Below, piece after piece: positions 13,075 through 21,175 of a stretch of DNA of 27,820 nucleotides. The stretch comes from a virus. The stretch covers positions 1 through 27,820 of the IMG/VR virus record IMGVR_UViG_3300025137_000208; one strand, written 5' to 3'. Each line of letters begins with the position of its first letter. The stretch's first letter is position 1. The notes under the pieces are model-generated. The model ran no database searches and was not told the DNA's origin. It saw only the letters and a list, made by a program, of their open reading frames with translations. Made by a program: the position numbers and the translations under genes.

Positions 13075-14399
13075 TAGAATAAACTTTCTTGTACAAATTT
13101 ATCATGGTTATGTTCTTCTACTGTACATGTACCTTCATCTGCGTCACAATTAACTTTAGAGTTTGGGTCTTCATAAGCAACACCCCAATCACCAGTTAAT
13201 CCAGCGACTTCATACTCGGTCACTCTATTTTCAAAGAAGTTTGTATGGTCTGCGGCATTTAAAATCCACTCTAACCATGGTATCGGATTTTCTTTGACTT
13301 TAAAGTTTGTCTTTAATCCAAGTTGTAGTAATCGTCTGTCTGCGATATATCTTATATATGTCTTAACATCTTCTTTAGGTAGACCTTCTGGTTCACCCAT
13401 TTTGTATGCTAATTCAATAAACGCATCTTCAAGTTCAACAACTTTTCTTGACATTTCATAGATTTCTTTCTTTAATTCATTGTCAACTAAAGAAGCATTT
13501 TCAGCACAGAATGCTCTGAATAAATGTGCAATACCTTCAACGTGCATTGATTCATCTCTTACTGACCACTCAACAATCTTACCAGAACCTTTCATCTTAC
13601 CGAATCTTTGAAAGTTTAGTAACATAACAAACGATGCAAATAATGAGATACCTTCGTTCATAACTGATTTAGCAAGTGCAAGTGCCATTCCTCTTTTTGT
13701 ACTTACATTTGAATTCATCATGAAATCAACCTTGTCAGCCATCTCTTGATACTCTAGGAATGCGTGAAACTCTTCGTCTGGTAAACCAAGTGTTTCATTT
13801 AATAATGCATATGCTCTTTGATGTATTCCTTCTCTTGATGCAAAAGAACCTAACATGTTTCTTATTTCATTGTTTTTAAACTTTGGTAAGAACTGGTCAT
13901 AATAGTTTTGTCCAACAGCAACATCTGATTGTGTGAAAAGTCTAAGAACATGTGTTACAAATTCTTTTTCAATATCAGTCATCTTGCCGCCTTTCCAATC
14001 TGTTACATCTTCGGATAGGTCAACCTCATCTTCAATCCAATGAACTTTTTCATGTTTTTGAACAAAATCAACTGCCCAAGGATAATGGAAAGGTTTGTAT
14101 GTTTCGTTAAACTTGTAAAGTCCACCACCTCTTTTTTTAAGAATCTTTTCTGAACTTTCAAGCAATTGTGCATAACCACCAATTCTTTCACCATTCACAA
14201 AAATTTGTGGAACAGACATAATACTACTTGCCTTGTTTCCTATCTTTTCCTCTACATTATTAACTCTTTGGAAAAATTCTAACTTTTCTTCTTCATTGAT
14301 TAGCGAGTGTTCAGTAAACTCAATTCCGTGTTCATTAAACCAATTCTTTGCGTTTAGACAATAACCGCAAGTTGGCGTTGAATATATTTGTACATCCAT
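13074..14399 (-). CDS. nrdB: Glutaredoxin-ribonucleotide reductase beta subunit fusion
   Basis: The 441 residues form two domains. Residues 1-85 are a glutaredoxin with the TCGYC active site (C11, C14) and the cis-Pro VPQIFVNGERIGGY segment. Residues about 95-441 are a class I NrdB: E190, H193 and radical Tyr Y197 (REGIHQRAY), E249 (NEGISL), E283 and H286 (RDESMH). The enzyme makes deoxynucleotides for phage DNA, and the fused glutaredoxin could reduce NrdA directly. The last residues (KFVQESLF) would be the NrdA-docking tail. It lies 20 bases after nrdA. The fusion removes the need for a separate phage glutaredoxin gene. Confidence 0.95.
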   Translation of the reverse strand: MDVQIYSTPTCGYCLNAKNWFNEHGIEFTEHSLINEEEKLEFFQRVNNVEEKIGNKASSIMSVPQIFVNGERIGGYAQLLESSEKILKKRGGGLYKFNETYKPFHYPWAVDFVQKHEKVHWIEDEVDLSEDVTDWKGGKMTDIEKEFVTHVLRLFTQSDVAVGQNYYDQFLPKFKNNEIRNMLGSFASREGIHQRAYALLNETLGLPDEEFHAFLEYQEMADKVDFMMNSNVSTKRGMALALAKSVMNEGISLFASFVMLLNFQRFGKMKGSGKIVEWSVRDESMHVEGIAHLFRAFCAENASLVDNELKKEIYEMSRKVVELEDAFIELAYKMGEPEGLPKEDVKTYIRYIADRRLLQLGLKTNFKVKENPIPWLEWILNAADHTNFFENRVTEYEVAGLTGDWGVAYEDPNSKVNCDADEGTCTVEEHNHDKFVQESLF

Positions 14400-14419
14400 T
14401 TCTTATTTCTCCTTTATGT

Positions 14420-16183
14420 TTATGCTTGACAAGCCAGACATTCTTCTTCTTCTTTTTTGATGTCTGAAAAATCACTTAATTTATCTAACTTCACTTTCGA
14501 AGCAATATTTTCTGCTCGATGTGAAACTTCCGTTCTTAAATAGTAAAGTCCTTTACAACCACTTTCCCATGCTCTCATGTGTGCTGACTGTACATACTTC
14601 TTCGATGCTCCTGCTGGAAAAAACAAATTTAATGATTGACCTTGGTCTAAGTAAGCTTGTCTTTGTCCACCAAGTTCAACCAATCTCATTTGGTCTAACT
14701 CAACAGCAGTTTTGAATACTTCTTTAGTTTCGTCATCTAAAAAATCAAGATGATGTACAGAACCTGCATTGGTAACAATACCTGTCCAAACTTCAGCGTT
14801 ATTCATTTTGTGTTTTTCAAGTATCTGTTCAAGATACTTATTTTTCATTAAATGCGAACCTGCTCTAGTTCTATGTGTGTATGCATTTGCTTTATTAGGT
14901 TCAATAGATGGTGATGTTCCTACTATCATTGAACTATTAGCATTAGGTGCAATTGCAAGACAATGAGCATTTCGTCTTCCGGTGCCTTCCATATCTGGTG
15001 CAACACCCTTTTCTTTTCCTAAGAGTACAGTTTGTTCGTCTGCTTCTTTTCTTATCCAAGAAAATATTTCTTTATTAATATGTCCTGATTTTTCAAATGG
15101 TATCATATGTTTTTGTAAATAGGAATGATAGCCCATAGCACCAAGTCCAAGACTTCTTTCTTGTGTTGCAGAAAATTTTGCTCTTGATAAATCATCTGGT
15201 GCATTATCTATAAAGAATTGTAATACATTATCTAAAAATGTAATAAGGTCTTTTACAATATTTGAATCTTTATAATCATCGTACTTTTCTAAGTTAAGAG
15301 ATGATAAACAACAAACTGCTGTTCTATCTTCACTAGTAGGTAAATGAATTTCGTTGCATAGATTTGAACCATGAATCTTTAGTCCTTTATCTTTTAGTGC
15401 CTTTGGCATTTTATCATTTGCAGTATCAATGAAGTTGACATAAGGTTCGCCTGTTCTAAATCTTGTTTCTAAAATTTGTTCCCATAACTTTCTTGCCTTA
15501 ACAACTTCTCTAACAGTACCATCATGTGGGTCAATAAGTTCCCAATCTAAACCTTGTTTAACTGCATCCATAAATTTATTTGTAACATTAACTGCATTAT
15601 GTAAGTTTAGACACTTACGACCAATGTCACCAGTTGGAATACGAATTGTTAAGAACTCTGCAATGTCTGGGTGTGATACATCTAAGTAAGCCGCATAACT
15701 TCCTTTTCTAGTTCTACCTTGACGATACGCTAGCATATCTGCATCTACTGTATGCATAAATGGTAATGGGCCTGGTGCAACATCTGATACAGAACGAACG
15801 CCTGACCAATGTCCACCAACTCCACCACCTTTAACAGACAACCATCTAAGTTCTGATGTGTGAGAAATTAATCCTTCTAATGTATCTGGTACATAAGTTA
15901 AAAAACAAGAAATGGGTAATGCCTTTGGTTTTTTGTTTGGAAGAGGTGCATTTGATAAAACTGGCGATGCAAACATAAACCAACCTTTGGATGCGTAATC
16001 GTAAATTCTTTGTGCAAGTTCTCTGTCACCATAACAGTAGGCGTTTGATGCTCTTGCTAGTGCGTATTGTGGAGAAGGTTCATCATCTAAACAATAATAA
16101 TCTTTTAAAAGTTTCTGTGCTTGGTCTGAAAAGTTTTGGTCTCTGTCGGTGTCGATTTTGATGTTACAATATTGTTTTTTCAT
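14420..16183 (-). CDS. nrdA: Ribonucleotide reductase alpha subunit, class I
   Basis: The 587 residues contain the catalytic set: C93 (PISCFLTY) and C292 region (AVCCLSSLN) as the redox pair, N274/C276/E278 (NLCNEIHLP), the GLYYLRT tyrosine pair for radical transfer, and a C-terminal CLACQA shuttle pair (C582, C585). The protein is much shorter than E. coli NrdA (761 residues) and lacks the N-terminal ATP-cone, so dATP feedback inhibition is probably lost, as in other phage enzymes. It overlaps the radical SAM gene by 20 bases. Confidence 0.96.
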   Translation of the reverse strand: MKKQYCNIKIDTDRDQNFSDQAQKLLKDYYCLDDEPSPQYALARASNAYCYGDRELAQRIYDYASKGWFMFASPVLSNAPLPNKKPKALPISCFLTYVPDTLEGLISHTSELRWLSVKGGGVGGHWSGVRSVSDVAPGPLPFMHTVDADMLAYRQGRTRKGSYAAYLDVSHPDIAEFLTIRIPTGDIGRKCLNLHNAVNVTNKFMDAVKQGLDWELIDPHDGTVREVVKARKLWEQILETRFRTGEPYVNFIDTANDKMPKALKDKGLKIHGSNLCNEIHLPTSEDRTAVCCLSSLNLEKYDDYKDSNIVKDLITFLDNVLQFFIDNAPDDLSRAKFSATQERSLGLGAMGYHSYLQKHMIPFEKSGHINKEIFSWIRKEADEQTVLLGKEKGVAPDMEGTGRRNAHCLAIAPNANSSMIVGTSPSIEPNKANAYTHRTRAGSHLMKNKYLEQILEKHKMNNAEVWTGIVTNAGSVHHLDFLDDETKEVFKTAVELDQMRLVELGGQRQAYLDQGQSLNLFFPAGASKKYVQSAHMRAWESGCKGLYYLRTEVSHRAENIASKVKLDKLSDFSDIKKEEEECLACQA

Positions 16184-17255
16184 TTTTCCCTCTTCTGTGC
16201 GATGTCAACGCTTGTATATATAAGATTCCTTTTTTATACTCATCATCGTTAGTTTCTTTCAATAATTCATTTCGTATCAAGTCATTAGGTATATAAATCA
16301 TGTCTTCTTTGTTCGGTAAATTCTTTATCGATAAAGATGCTGGACTATATACAGGTTCATAATTAACTCTAAAATCTTTATAGTATTCTTCTATTTCTTT
16401 CAAGTCAAATGCATTTAGTACACTCACAGTACAATTAATCATCATAACATTGTCTTTCATAATCTCTAAGTTTTTTTCAAACTCTTTTACATCTATGGGA
16501 TATCTAATAAATTCAAGTTTATCACCAAAGTGGTCACAAGAAACAATAAGTTTTAGTTTCTTAAATTTTCTATCAAGTTCTTTTAATGACCATTTTTTAT
16601 ATTCTATTTGTGTCAAGTTAGAACATATTTCTATTTCAATCTTTTGTGCATCGTGCCAGACTATCTTATCTAAGAACTGCCACATTCTATCTAGTAAAAC
16701 AGGCTCTCCACCAAATATTTTAATCTTTTTTACTTTGTCAAGATTTTCTAAAATATTTTGATTAAATTTATCAATCTCTGTTGATGATACATTTGTCACC
16801 CATTCTCTTTCAAACTCTGCAAGACCTAAATCATTCCATGTATCTACTAAGTTTGCAGCTTTTAATTCTTGTCTTCTTGTCGATGAATCATAAGGACGAC
16901 ACATATAACATCCAAGATTACAACGACTACCAAAATTTTTTAACTTTGTAATAACATTGTTAACTTCTATATTATTTTCTGTGATATTATTAAAATGAGT
17001 TCTATGACTAGAACCTGTTCGTTTTTCACTTTCATAACATCCTTCACAACCTTGTATCTTTTTACCTGATAACATATCATTACGAATTTCTTCCATTGCA
17101 TCTGATAAAAAATAGTCAAATGGTAGTGTGTTTGTTGTATTCATGTGAGATATTGTTTTATTAATATCTGCATGACAACACAATCTATAACGATTTGCAT
17201 TATCAGAATAAATTTCATCAAAGGCCTTTACACAATAAGTCAAACTTTTTTCCAT
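16164..17255 (-). CDS. Twitch-type radical SAM protein
   Basis: The 363 residues carry the radical SAM cluster motif CNLGCYMC (C112, C116, C119), the SAM-binding FGGEP at 181-185, and a later ICSNLT strand. An upstream set of cysteines (RLCCH, GCEGC) could hold an auxiliary cluster or zinc. Proteins of this kind are often called twitch-domain radical SAM enzymes in phages; the substrate is unknown. It is placed between primase and nrdA with overlaps on both sides (16 and 20 bases), so it is expressed with nucleotide metabolism genes. Confidence 0.85.
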   Translation of the reverse strand: MEKSLTYCVKAFDEIYSDNANRYRLCCHADINKTISHMNTTNTLPFDYFLSDAMEEIRNDMLSGKKIQGCEGCYESEKRTGSSHRTHFNNITENNIEVNNVITKLKNFGSRCNLGCYMCRPYDSSTRRQELKAANLVDTWNDLGLAEFEREWVTNVSSTEIDKFNQNILENLDKVKKIKIFGGEPVLLDRMWQFLDKIVWHDAQKIEIEICSNLTQIEYKKWSLKELDRKFKKLKLIVSCDHFGDKLEFIRYPIDVKEFEKNLEIMKDNVMMINCTVSVLNAFDLKEIEEYYKDFRVNYEPVYSPASLSIKNLPNKEDMIYIPNDLIRNELLKETNDDEYKKGILYIQALTSHRRGKNEKTIL

Positions 17256-18259
17256 TGCAATAATTTAGTTTTTGCCAATAAACCATTAAAGGTATTTTGA
17301 GCAATAATATCCTTAATATCTCTTTCAGTTTTTCCTGAAAGAATCATTTCGTTTATATCTTTTTCTTTTACATACTCTGGCCAAATAACAACATCAAATT
17401 TTTCATCAATGTAATTTGTAATCTGATTAACAACTTCTACATTACGAGGTTCATTGTCTGGTATTAGTACAACATTGTCTCTGTAAACTCTTAGGTCAGA
17501 TTGAGCAGTCGCAATACAATTATCAACAAAAAGGCTATCAATAGGGCCTTCCACAACACAAACTTTTCTATTCCAATCTGCTCTATCAGCTCCAAATATT
17601 TTTTCTTGATTTTCGTCCAATTTGATTGTGATGTATTTAGGATTTTCATTTCCGAATGCCCTTCCTTGCAAAGCAAATAATTGATTTTTTTCATTAAAAA
17701 AAGGTATCACTAATCTAGGATGGTCACCAACTAAACTAGGATACTTATTATCACTAATTGTATTTACAAACTTATAAAACTGTGGGGCAAAATATAAAAG
17801 ATAATGTTTATCAGACGGTATCTTTCTATCTTCAATAAATTTTTTGACAGGATGTTCAGGGTTTAGTTGTGAAACTTTTTTCAAACTGCGTAATCTAGAA
17901 TTAGATTCCATTAACAGTTTCCTCACATTTGTGGATAACTTTTCTTCATCAATTCTTTCACCTCTGGCAATATCTTTTGGTATCTCTGCACGATAGGCCT
18001 CTGTACAAAATTCACTATATAACTTCTCATCTACATGTTTAATAAGTTTAGGAACATTTGTACCCACACCACAGTTATGACATTTGTAAATAAGAGTATT
18101 AGTCTTTTCAAAGACATAACCTCTTGCCTTGTTCTTGTGTTTTTGTGAATCACCACAATATGGACATCGAAAATTAAAGAGATTGTTACTCTTTTTCTTA
18201 AACTGTCCTAATTGTGAAGATAACAAAAGCAGGTACTTTTGTTGTAGATACATATCCAT
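17240..18259 (-). CDS. DNA primase, T4 gp61-like (zinc finger plus TOPRIM)
   Basis: From the ATG at 18259 the protein is 339 residues, with zinc-binding CPYC and CHNC (C32, C35, C60, C63), then a TOPRIM domain with VVEGPIDSL (E237) and DNE (D268), and KDINEM near 300. It makes RNA primers for the lagging strand, in T4 together with the gp41 helicase. The frame also opens at a GTG at 18277, but that codon lies inside the promoter spacer. The predicted transcript start is at or next to the 18259 ATG and no Shine-Dalgarno sequence is seen, so the mRNA may be leaderless. The ATG at 18253 is another option. Confidence 0.92.
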   Translation of the reverse strand: MDMYLQQKYLLLLSSQLGQFKKKSNNLFNFRCPYCGDSQKHKNKARGYVFEKTNTLIYKCHNCGVGTNVPKLIKHVDEKLYSEFCTEAYRAEIPKDIARGERIDEEKLSTNVRKLLMESNSRLRSLKKVSQLNPEHPVKKFIEDRKIPSDKHYLLYFAPQFYKFVNTISDNKYPSLVGDHPRLVIPFFNEKNQLFALQGRAFGNENPKYITIKLDENQEKIFGADRADWNRKVCVVEGPIDSLFVDNCIATAQSDLRVYRDNVVLIPDNEPRNVEVVNQITNYIDEKFDVVIWPEYVKEKDINEMILSGKTERDIKDIIAQNTFNGLLAKTKLLQWKKV

Positions 18260-18265
18260 GATGAA

Positions 18266-18294
18266 ACTATACCACACTTAGGTGGGATTGTCAA
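18266..18294 (-). promoter_or_regulatory. Strong sigma70-type promoter for the primase-nrd-curli run
   Basis: TTGACA (18294-18289), a 17-base spacer and TATAGT (18271-18266). The -35 box overlaps the TGA stop of the preceding gene. The expected +1 is about 18259, the primase ATG itself. No terminator is evident downstream until about 5.0 kb. Confidence 0.8.
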
Positions 18295-18473
18295 TTAATT
18301 TCTTTGACTTTTCTTATACTTTTTAATTTTTTTTCGTACGTAACTTTAGGCACTTGGTGCGTCAAACCGTCAACTATCTTGTGAGCAACTTTAATCGCTT
18401 CTTCTTCTGATTCAGCACTAACTTCTAGATGTCTCACATGTATTTTGTGAGTTTGTACTTTATACTTCGTCAT
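18291..18473 (-). CDS. Small conserved hypothetical protein
   Basis: A 60-residue basic protein with a beta-strand start (YKVQTHKIHVRHLEVSAESE) and a helix (EEAIKVAHKIVDG), a pattern like small phage proteins related to DpnD/PcfM-type domains; the match is weak. GAGGAA lies directly before the ATG, but the promoter upstream predicts a leader of only a few bases. Its TGA stop forms part of the next promoter. Confidence 0.55.
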   Translation of the reverse strand: MTKYKVQTHKIHVRHLEVSAESEEEAIKVAHKIVDGLTHQVPKVTYEKKLKSIRKVKEIN

Positions 18474-18480
18474 TTCCTCA

Positions 18481-18509
18481 ATTCTAGAAGGTTAATAAGT
18501 GATTGTCAA
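18481..18509 (-). promoter_or_regulatory. Sigma70-type promoter
   Basis: TTGACA (18509-18504), a 17-base spacer and TAGAAT (18486-18481). The -35 overlaps the TGA stop of the preceding late gene. The expected +1 is within a few bases of the 18473 ATG, so the leader is very short. Confidence 0.7.
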
Positions 18510-18955
18510 GAGATACTTATGCCAATATTCATTAATTTGTGTATAACAAATCCAGCTACTATTGAACCACCTATAAGTAACCATCTAAACTTATCCAATA
18601 CTGCTACACGCCCGAAAATATCGGATTTAAGGCCGTTTAGCGCCTGTGTTTGTTCAAGATGTTGTTCAGACATCAATTGAGTAAGTTGTTTGTTATTACT
18701 AGTAATACGGTCGTGAATTTCCTTGATTTCATTGGAAAACTCTGCTCTTCGAGTTTCAACGAGTGATTGTGAATTTATGATTGCTTCTTCTTGAGATGTG
18801 AGTTTTTCTTCATGAACTGCGAGCATTCTATTAATAGAGTTAGATACATTAGATATCTTATCTATTGCATTATCTATACGACTGTGAATAAGTTTCATTT
18901 CTGAAACATCTCTTTTCAGCATTTCAATATCTAATTTGTATTGGTCGTCAGACAT
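18506..18955 (-). CDS. Coiled-coil protein with C-terminal membrane helix
   Basis: The 149 residues form a long heptad-like coiled coil (about 5-115; RIDNAIDKISNVSNSINRML and later EIKEIHDRITSNNKQLTQLM) and end in one membrane helix (about 125-145, WLLIGGSIVAGFVIHKL). This XhlA-like layout is seen in phage lysis-associated membrane proteins. It follows the o-spanin gene and has its own late-type promoter. Membrane anchoring is visible; a lysis role is inferred from position. Confidence 0.65.
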   Translation of the reverse strand: MSDDQYKLDIEMLKRDVSEMKLIHSRIDNAIDKISNVSNSINRMLAVHEEKLTSQEEAIINSQSLVETRRAEFSNEIKEIHDRITSNNKQLTQLMSEQHLEQTQALNGLKSDIFGRVAVLDKFRWLLIGGSIVAGFVIHKLMNIGISIS

Positions 18956-18978
18956 TTATAGTTCCTCTCATCGAAGTA

Positions 18979-18986
18979 TATTTATA
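18979..18986 (-). promoter_or_regulatory. T4 late-type promoter
   Basis: A perfect TATAAATA lies 23 bases before the coiled-coil gene and overlaps the 3' boundary of the o-spanin gene. GAGAGGAAC serves as the ribosome-binding site downstream. An 8-mer like this is expected a few times by chance on each strand here, so position is the main support. Confidence 0.55.
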
Positions 18987-19370
18987 TTATTCTGTTTCCG
19001 TAATTTCTTCAGATTCGTAGTAGTCTTTGTATTGGTCAAGTATCTTATTTGTTAAATATAATTGATTACGAATAATTGCAAAATTCTTAGCTAACATTTC
19101 ATAGTCTATATCTGTTATGCCAAATAGAACTGGGTCAATACCATCCTTTTCAAGTTTTGCGAAAAGTTCTTCAGATGTTTCACTTGTCATGACATGCCAC
19201 TCTATTCTTTCAAGAACTAAAGGTTTAGGACTTTCCAAGTTAAGTTTTGCTCTTGGTACTTCCTCTTTAAATATCTCTAATTTTTTAACCGAACTACAAC
19301 TAGTAAGAAATGTAATTAGGATTAGCGATACTAGGACACTCTGTATTAATTTCAGATTTCTTTGTAGCAT
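18987..19370 (-). CDS. Outer-membrane spanin candidate (Rz1-like lipoprotein)
   Basis: A 127-residue lipoprotein: hydrophobic N-terminus with lipobox LTSC (C25), then a mature part of mixed helices. Its first 71 bases lie within the i-spanin gene in another frame, the classic overlapping Rz/Rz1 layout. The mature domain is longer than lambda Rz1 and not proline-rich, so the spanin call depends on lipobox and position. Spanins fuse inner and outer membranes in the last step of lysis. Confidence 0.65.
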   Translation of the reverse strand: MLQRNLKLIQSVLVSLILITFLTSCSSVKKLEIFKEEVPRAKLNLESPKPLVLERIEWHVMTSETSEELFAKLEKDGIDPVLFGITDIDYEMLAKNFAIIRNQLYLTNKILDQYKDYYESEEITETE

Positions 19371-19767
19371 TTATTTCACTTTCTGTTAATGGCGAACCAC
19401 TAGCAATTTCAATACAACGAGTTGCTCTATCACTAGCGCTGTTCGTAATTCTCTGAATTGATTTTGTTCTTTCAATTGCAAGTTTACCAAAATCTCTGTT
19501 CTTTTTATTAAATCTTTTATCTAAGTCTGTTAAATCTTTTTTTAGTGTGTCAATAAGAATTGTCATTTCCTTATTGGCATTTAGAATCTGTTCAAAGTCT
19601 TTTTGTTGATTTTCGATTAACTGTTTTTGGTCAGTAATCGCATCTTCCAACTTAATGGCATTTGCTTTTAATATTTCGTTATCACTTCTTAATTTCATAA
19701 CATAGAAGCCAGCACCTATTAAAGCACTGGCGACTATACCAATTAAAAATAATCTAATGCCTACCAA
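19300..19767 (-). CDS. Inner-membrane spanin candidate (Rz-like)
   Basis: The 155 residues start with one membrane helix (about 5-24) followed by a long coiled coil (about 27-100, EILKANAIKLEDAITDQKQL and onward) and a C-terminal region with the RCIEIASGSPLTESE segment. I recall this segment from predicted i-spanins of T4-like marine phages. The type II membrane topology and the overlapping lipoprotein gene fit an i-spanin/o-spanin pair. It starts 5 bases after the two-helix membrane gene. No endolysin gene is seen nearby. Confidence 0.75.
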   Translation of the reverse strand: MVGIRLFLIGIVASALIGAGFYVMKLRSDNEILKANAIKLEDAITDQKQLIENQQKDFEQILNANKEMTILIDTLKKDLTDLDKRFNKKNRDFGKLAIERTKSIQRITNSASDRATRCIEIASGSPLTESEINATKKSEINTECPSIANPNYISY

Positions 19768-19771
19768 TTAA

Positions 19772-19930
19772 TTAGTCTTTCTTAATTATGGATAGAGCTC
19801 CCCAAACTACAGCTGCGTATGCTAGTATGTTTACGAAAGGGCCTCCAAGTATTATTAACATGCCTAAGGCAATCAGACTTGCACCTGACCAACTTGACAT
19901 TTCTTTTATTCTTCCTTTTATCCAATTCAT
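19772..19930 (-). CDS. Small two-helix membrane protein (holin candidate)
   Basis: The product is 52 residues, with an amphipathic basic start (NWIKGRIKEM) and two hydrophobic segments (about 14-29 and 31-48) ending SIIKKD. The ATG at 19930 is chosen over a longer frame because AAGGAG lies upstream at the right distance. Being directly upstream of the spanin genes, it could be the holin, but similar small proteins also occur in marine phages without a lysis link. Confidence 0.6.
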   Translation of the reverse strand: MNWIKGRIKEMSSWSGASLIALGMLIILGGPFVNILAYAAVVWGALSIIKKD

Positions 19931-19952
19931 AAGATTCTCCTTATAATGGTTG

Positions 19953-20570
19953 TTATATCTTGGCACCGTTTTTTCGATGTTTATTCCAAGCCATGAATCC
20001 ACCTAGTCTTAAAGACCAATATGCTAGATAGTTCATTAAGAAGAAACCATTTACTTCGATGTTTATATCTCTAAAGATTTGGTCTGCTCTTTTTTGAGAT
20101 AACTTACCCATGGTATCCTTCTTATTACTTCTTAATAAGGTTTCATACTTGTACGCATAATCGTGTACAAGACCACCTATTAACAGCACCCCGACTGGTG
20201 ATAAAAACATATGCAAGAATTTTGGAATACTTGCACCATCGAACTTAAAACCTGCTGGTATGATAAACTTTTTTCCTTCTACTGAAAATGAAAAATCTGT
20301 TGTGATTTCCCAATGTCTTACTCCTAGAAGCCACATTTTAATCATTGCAAAAAAACCTTTGCCTTTTGTAGCAATTCTGATTGGTTTCATATGTGGGTAA
20401 TCTGTGTATTTAAAATTGACACGACCATCTGTCTTTTTCTTGTCGAAAAGATTGATGATAAAACCTACAATAATTAATGTGATTAATACTGTCCACATCC
20501 AAAATTTAGTTGCCAATGCTTTTACTGTTAGCAAATATTCATTCGCTAGTAATAAATCTATTATTTCCAT
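19953..20570 (-). CDS. DUF1353-family protein
   Basis: The 205 residues contain a membrane segment (about 22-42) and a DUF1353 domain with FIIPAGFKFDGASIPKF and LIGGLVHDYAYKY. These conserved His/Asp/Asp residues suggest a possible enzyme, but no activity is known to me. DUF1353 genes often sit near phage lysis or tail genes. It ends 22 bases before the small membrane protein gene. Confidence 0.78.
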   Translation of the reverse strand: MEIIDLLLANEYLLTVKALATKFWMWTVLITLIIVGFIINLFDKKKTDGRVNFKYTDYPHMKPIRIATKGKGFFAMIKMWLLGVRHWEITTDFSFSVEGKKFIIPAGFKFDGASIPKFLHMFLSPVGVLLIGGLVHDYAYKYETLLRSNKKDTMGKLSQKRADQIFRDINIEVNGFFLMNYLAYWSLRLGGFMAWNKHRKNGAKI

Positions 20571-20571
20571 T

Positions 20572-21174
20572 TTAATCTCCCTTAGCTCTTTTTAATTGTG
20601 TAGGTGTTGGAGCTCCCTTGTCACCCTTCTTCCTCATCTTTTCACCAGAACCTTGTTTGATTCTTTGTCGTTTTTTATGTATATTCGCCCACAAACTTTC
20701 ATTTCTGAACTGTTCAAAACTCATCTTTGGGCCCTTCGTCTTAAAGTCCTTTTTTCTCATTACTGTTTTTGCAATAAGGTCAAGTTCTTGTCCGTCTAAT
20801 TTTAGTGCAAAGGGCATATTGATATCTGTTTGCATATCATTGATAACTGCTTCTGCATCTGGGCCTAACTTAGCAATCTTCTTACCATACTTTTTATAGG
20901 ATTGTTTGAAAAGTCTTGTAAGTTCTGCTGGGGTAATTTGTTTTTGATTTCTTGCATCGTTCACTCTGTCCATAAAATGTTTTGTAAATTCTACATCTAT
21001 ATTTAATGATGCAAATAATCTATCTGCGTATTTTTCTAATTGGTTGATATCTGATTGAGTAACTTTCTTTTCTTTTGATGCATTTAAATCAGCAATAGGT
21101 TCATACAGTCCATATGCTTGACTTCTACCTGAAGGCTCATAAGCCAGACCATACTCTTTAAGTGTTAGGGGCAT
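20572..21174 (-). CDS. Conserved marine T4-like phage protein
   Basis: A 200-residue basic protein. The central part (EFTKHFMDRVNDARNQKQIT and later VMRKKDFKTK) has the His/Arg pattern seen in some small RNase-like or toxin-fold phage domains, only a weak resemblance. The tail (RIKQGSGEKMRKKGDKGAPT) is one I recall as recurring at the ends of several proteins of marine T4-like phages, possibly a processing or packaging signal. It lies between structural-type genes and the lysis cluster. Confidence 0.6.
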   Translation of the reverse strand: MPLTLKEYGLAYEPSGRSQAYGLYEPIADLNASKEKKVTQSDINQLEKYADRLFASLNIDVEFTKHFMDRVNDARNQKQITPAELTRLFKQSYKKYGKKIAKLGPDAEAVINDMQTDINMPFALKLDGQELDLIAKTVMRKKDFKTKGPKMSFEQFRNESLWANIHKKRQRIKQGSGEKMRKKGDKGAPTPTQLKRAKGD

Positions 21175-21175
21175 A

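Noticed and set aside
16720-16743. TTGACA followed by an AT-rich -10-like sequence inside the radical SAM gene
   Set aside because: It is within coding sequence with no gene start nearby and a poor -10 match; probably chance.
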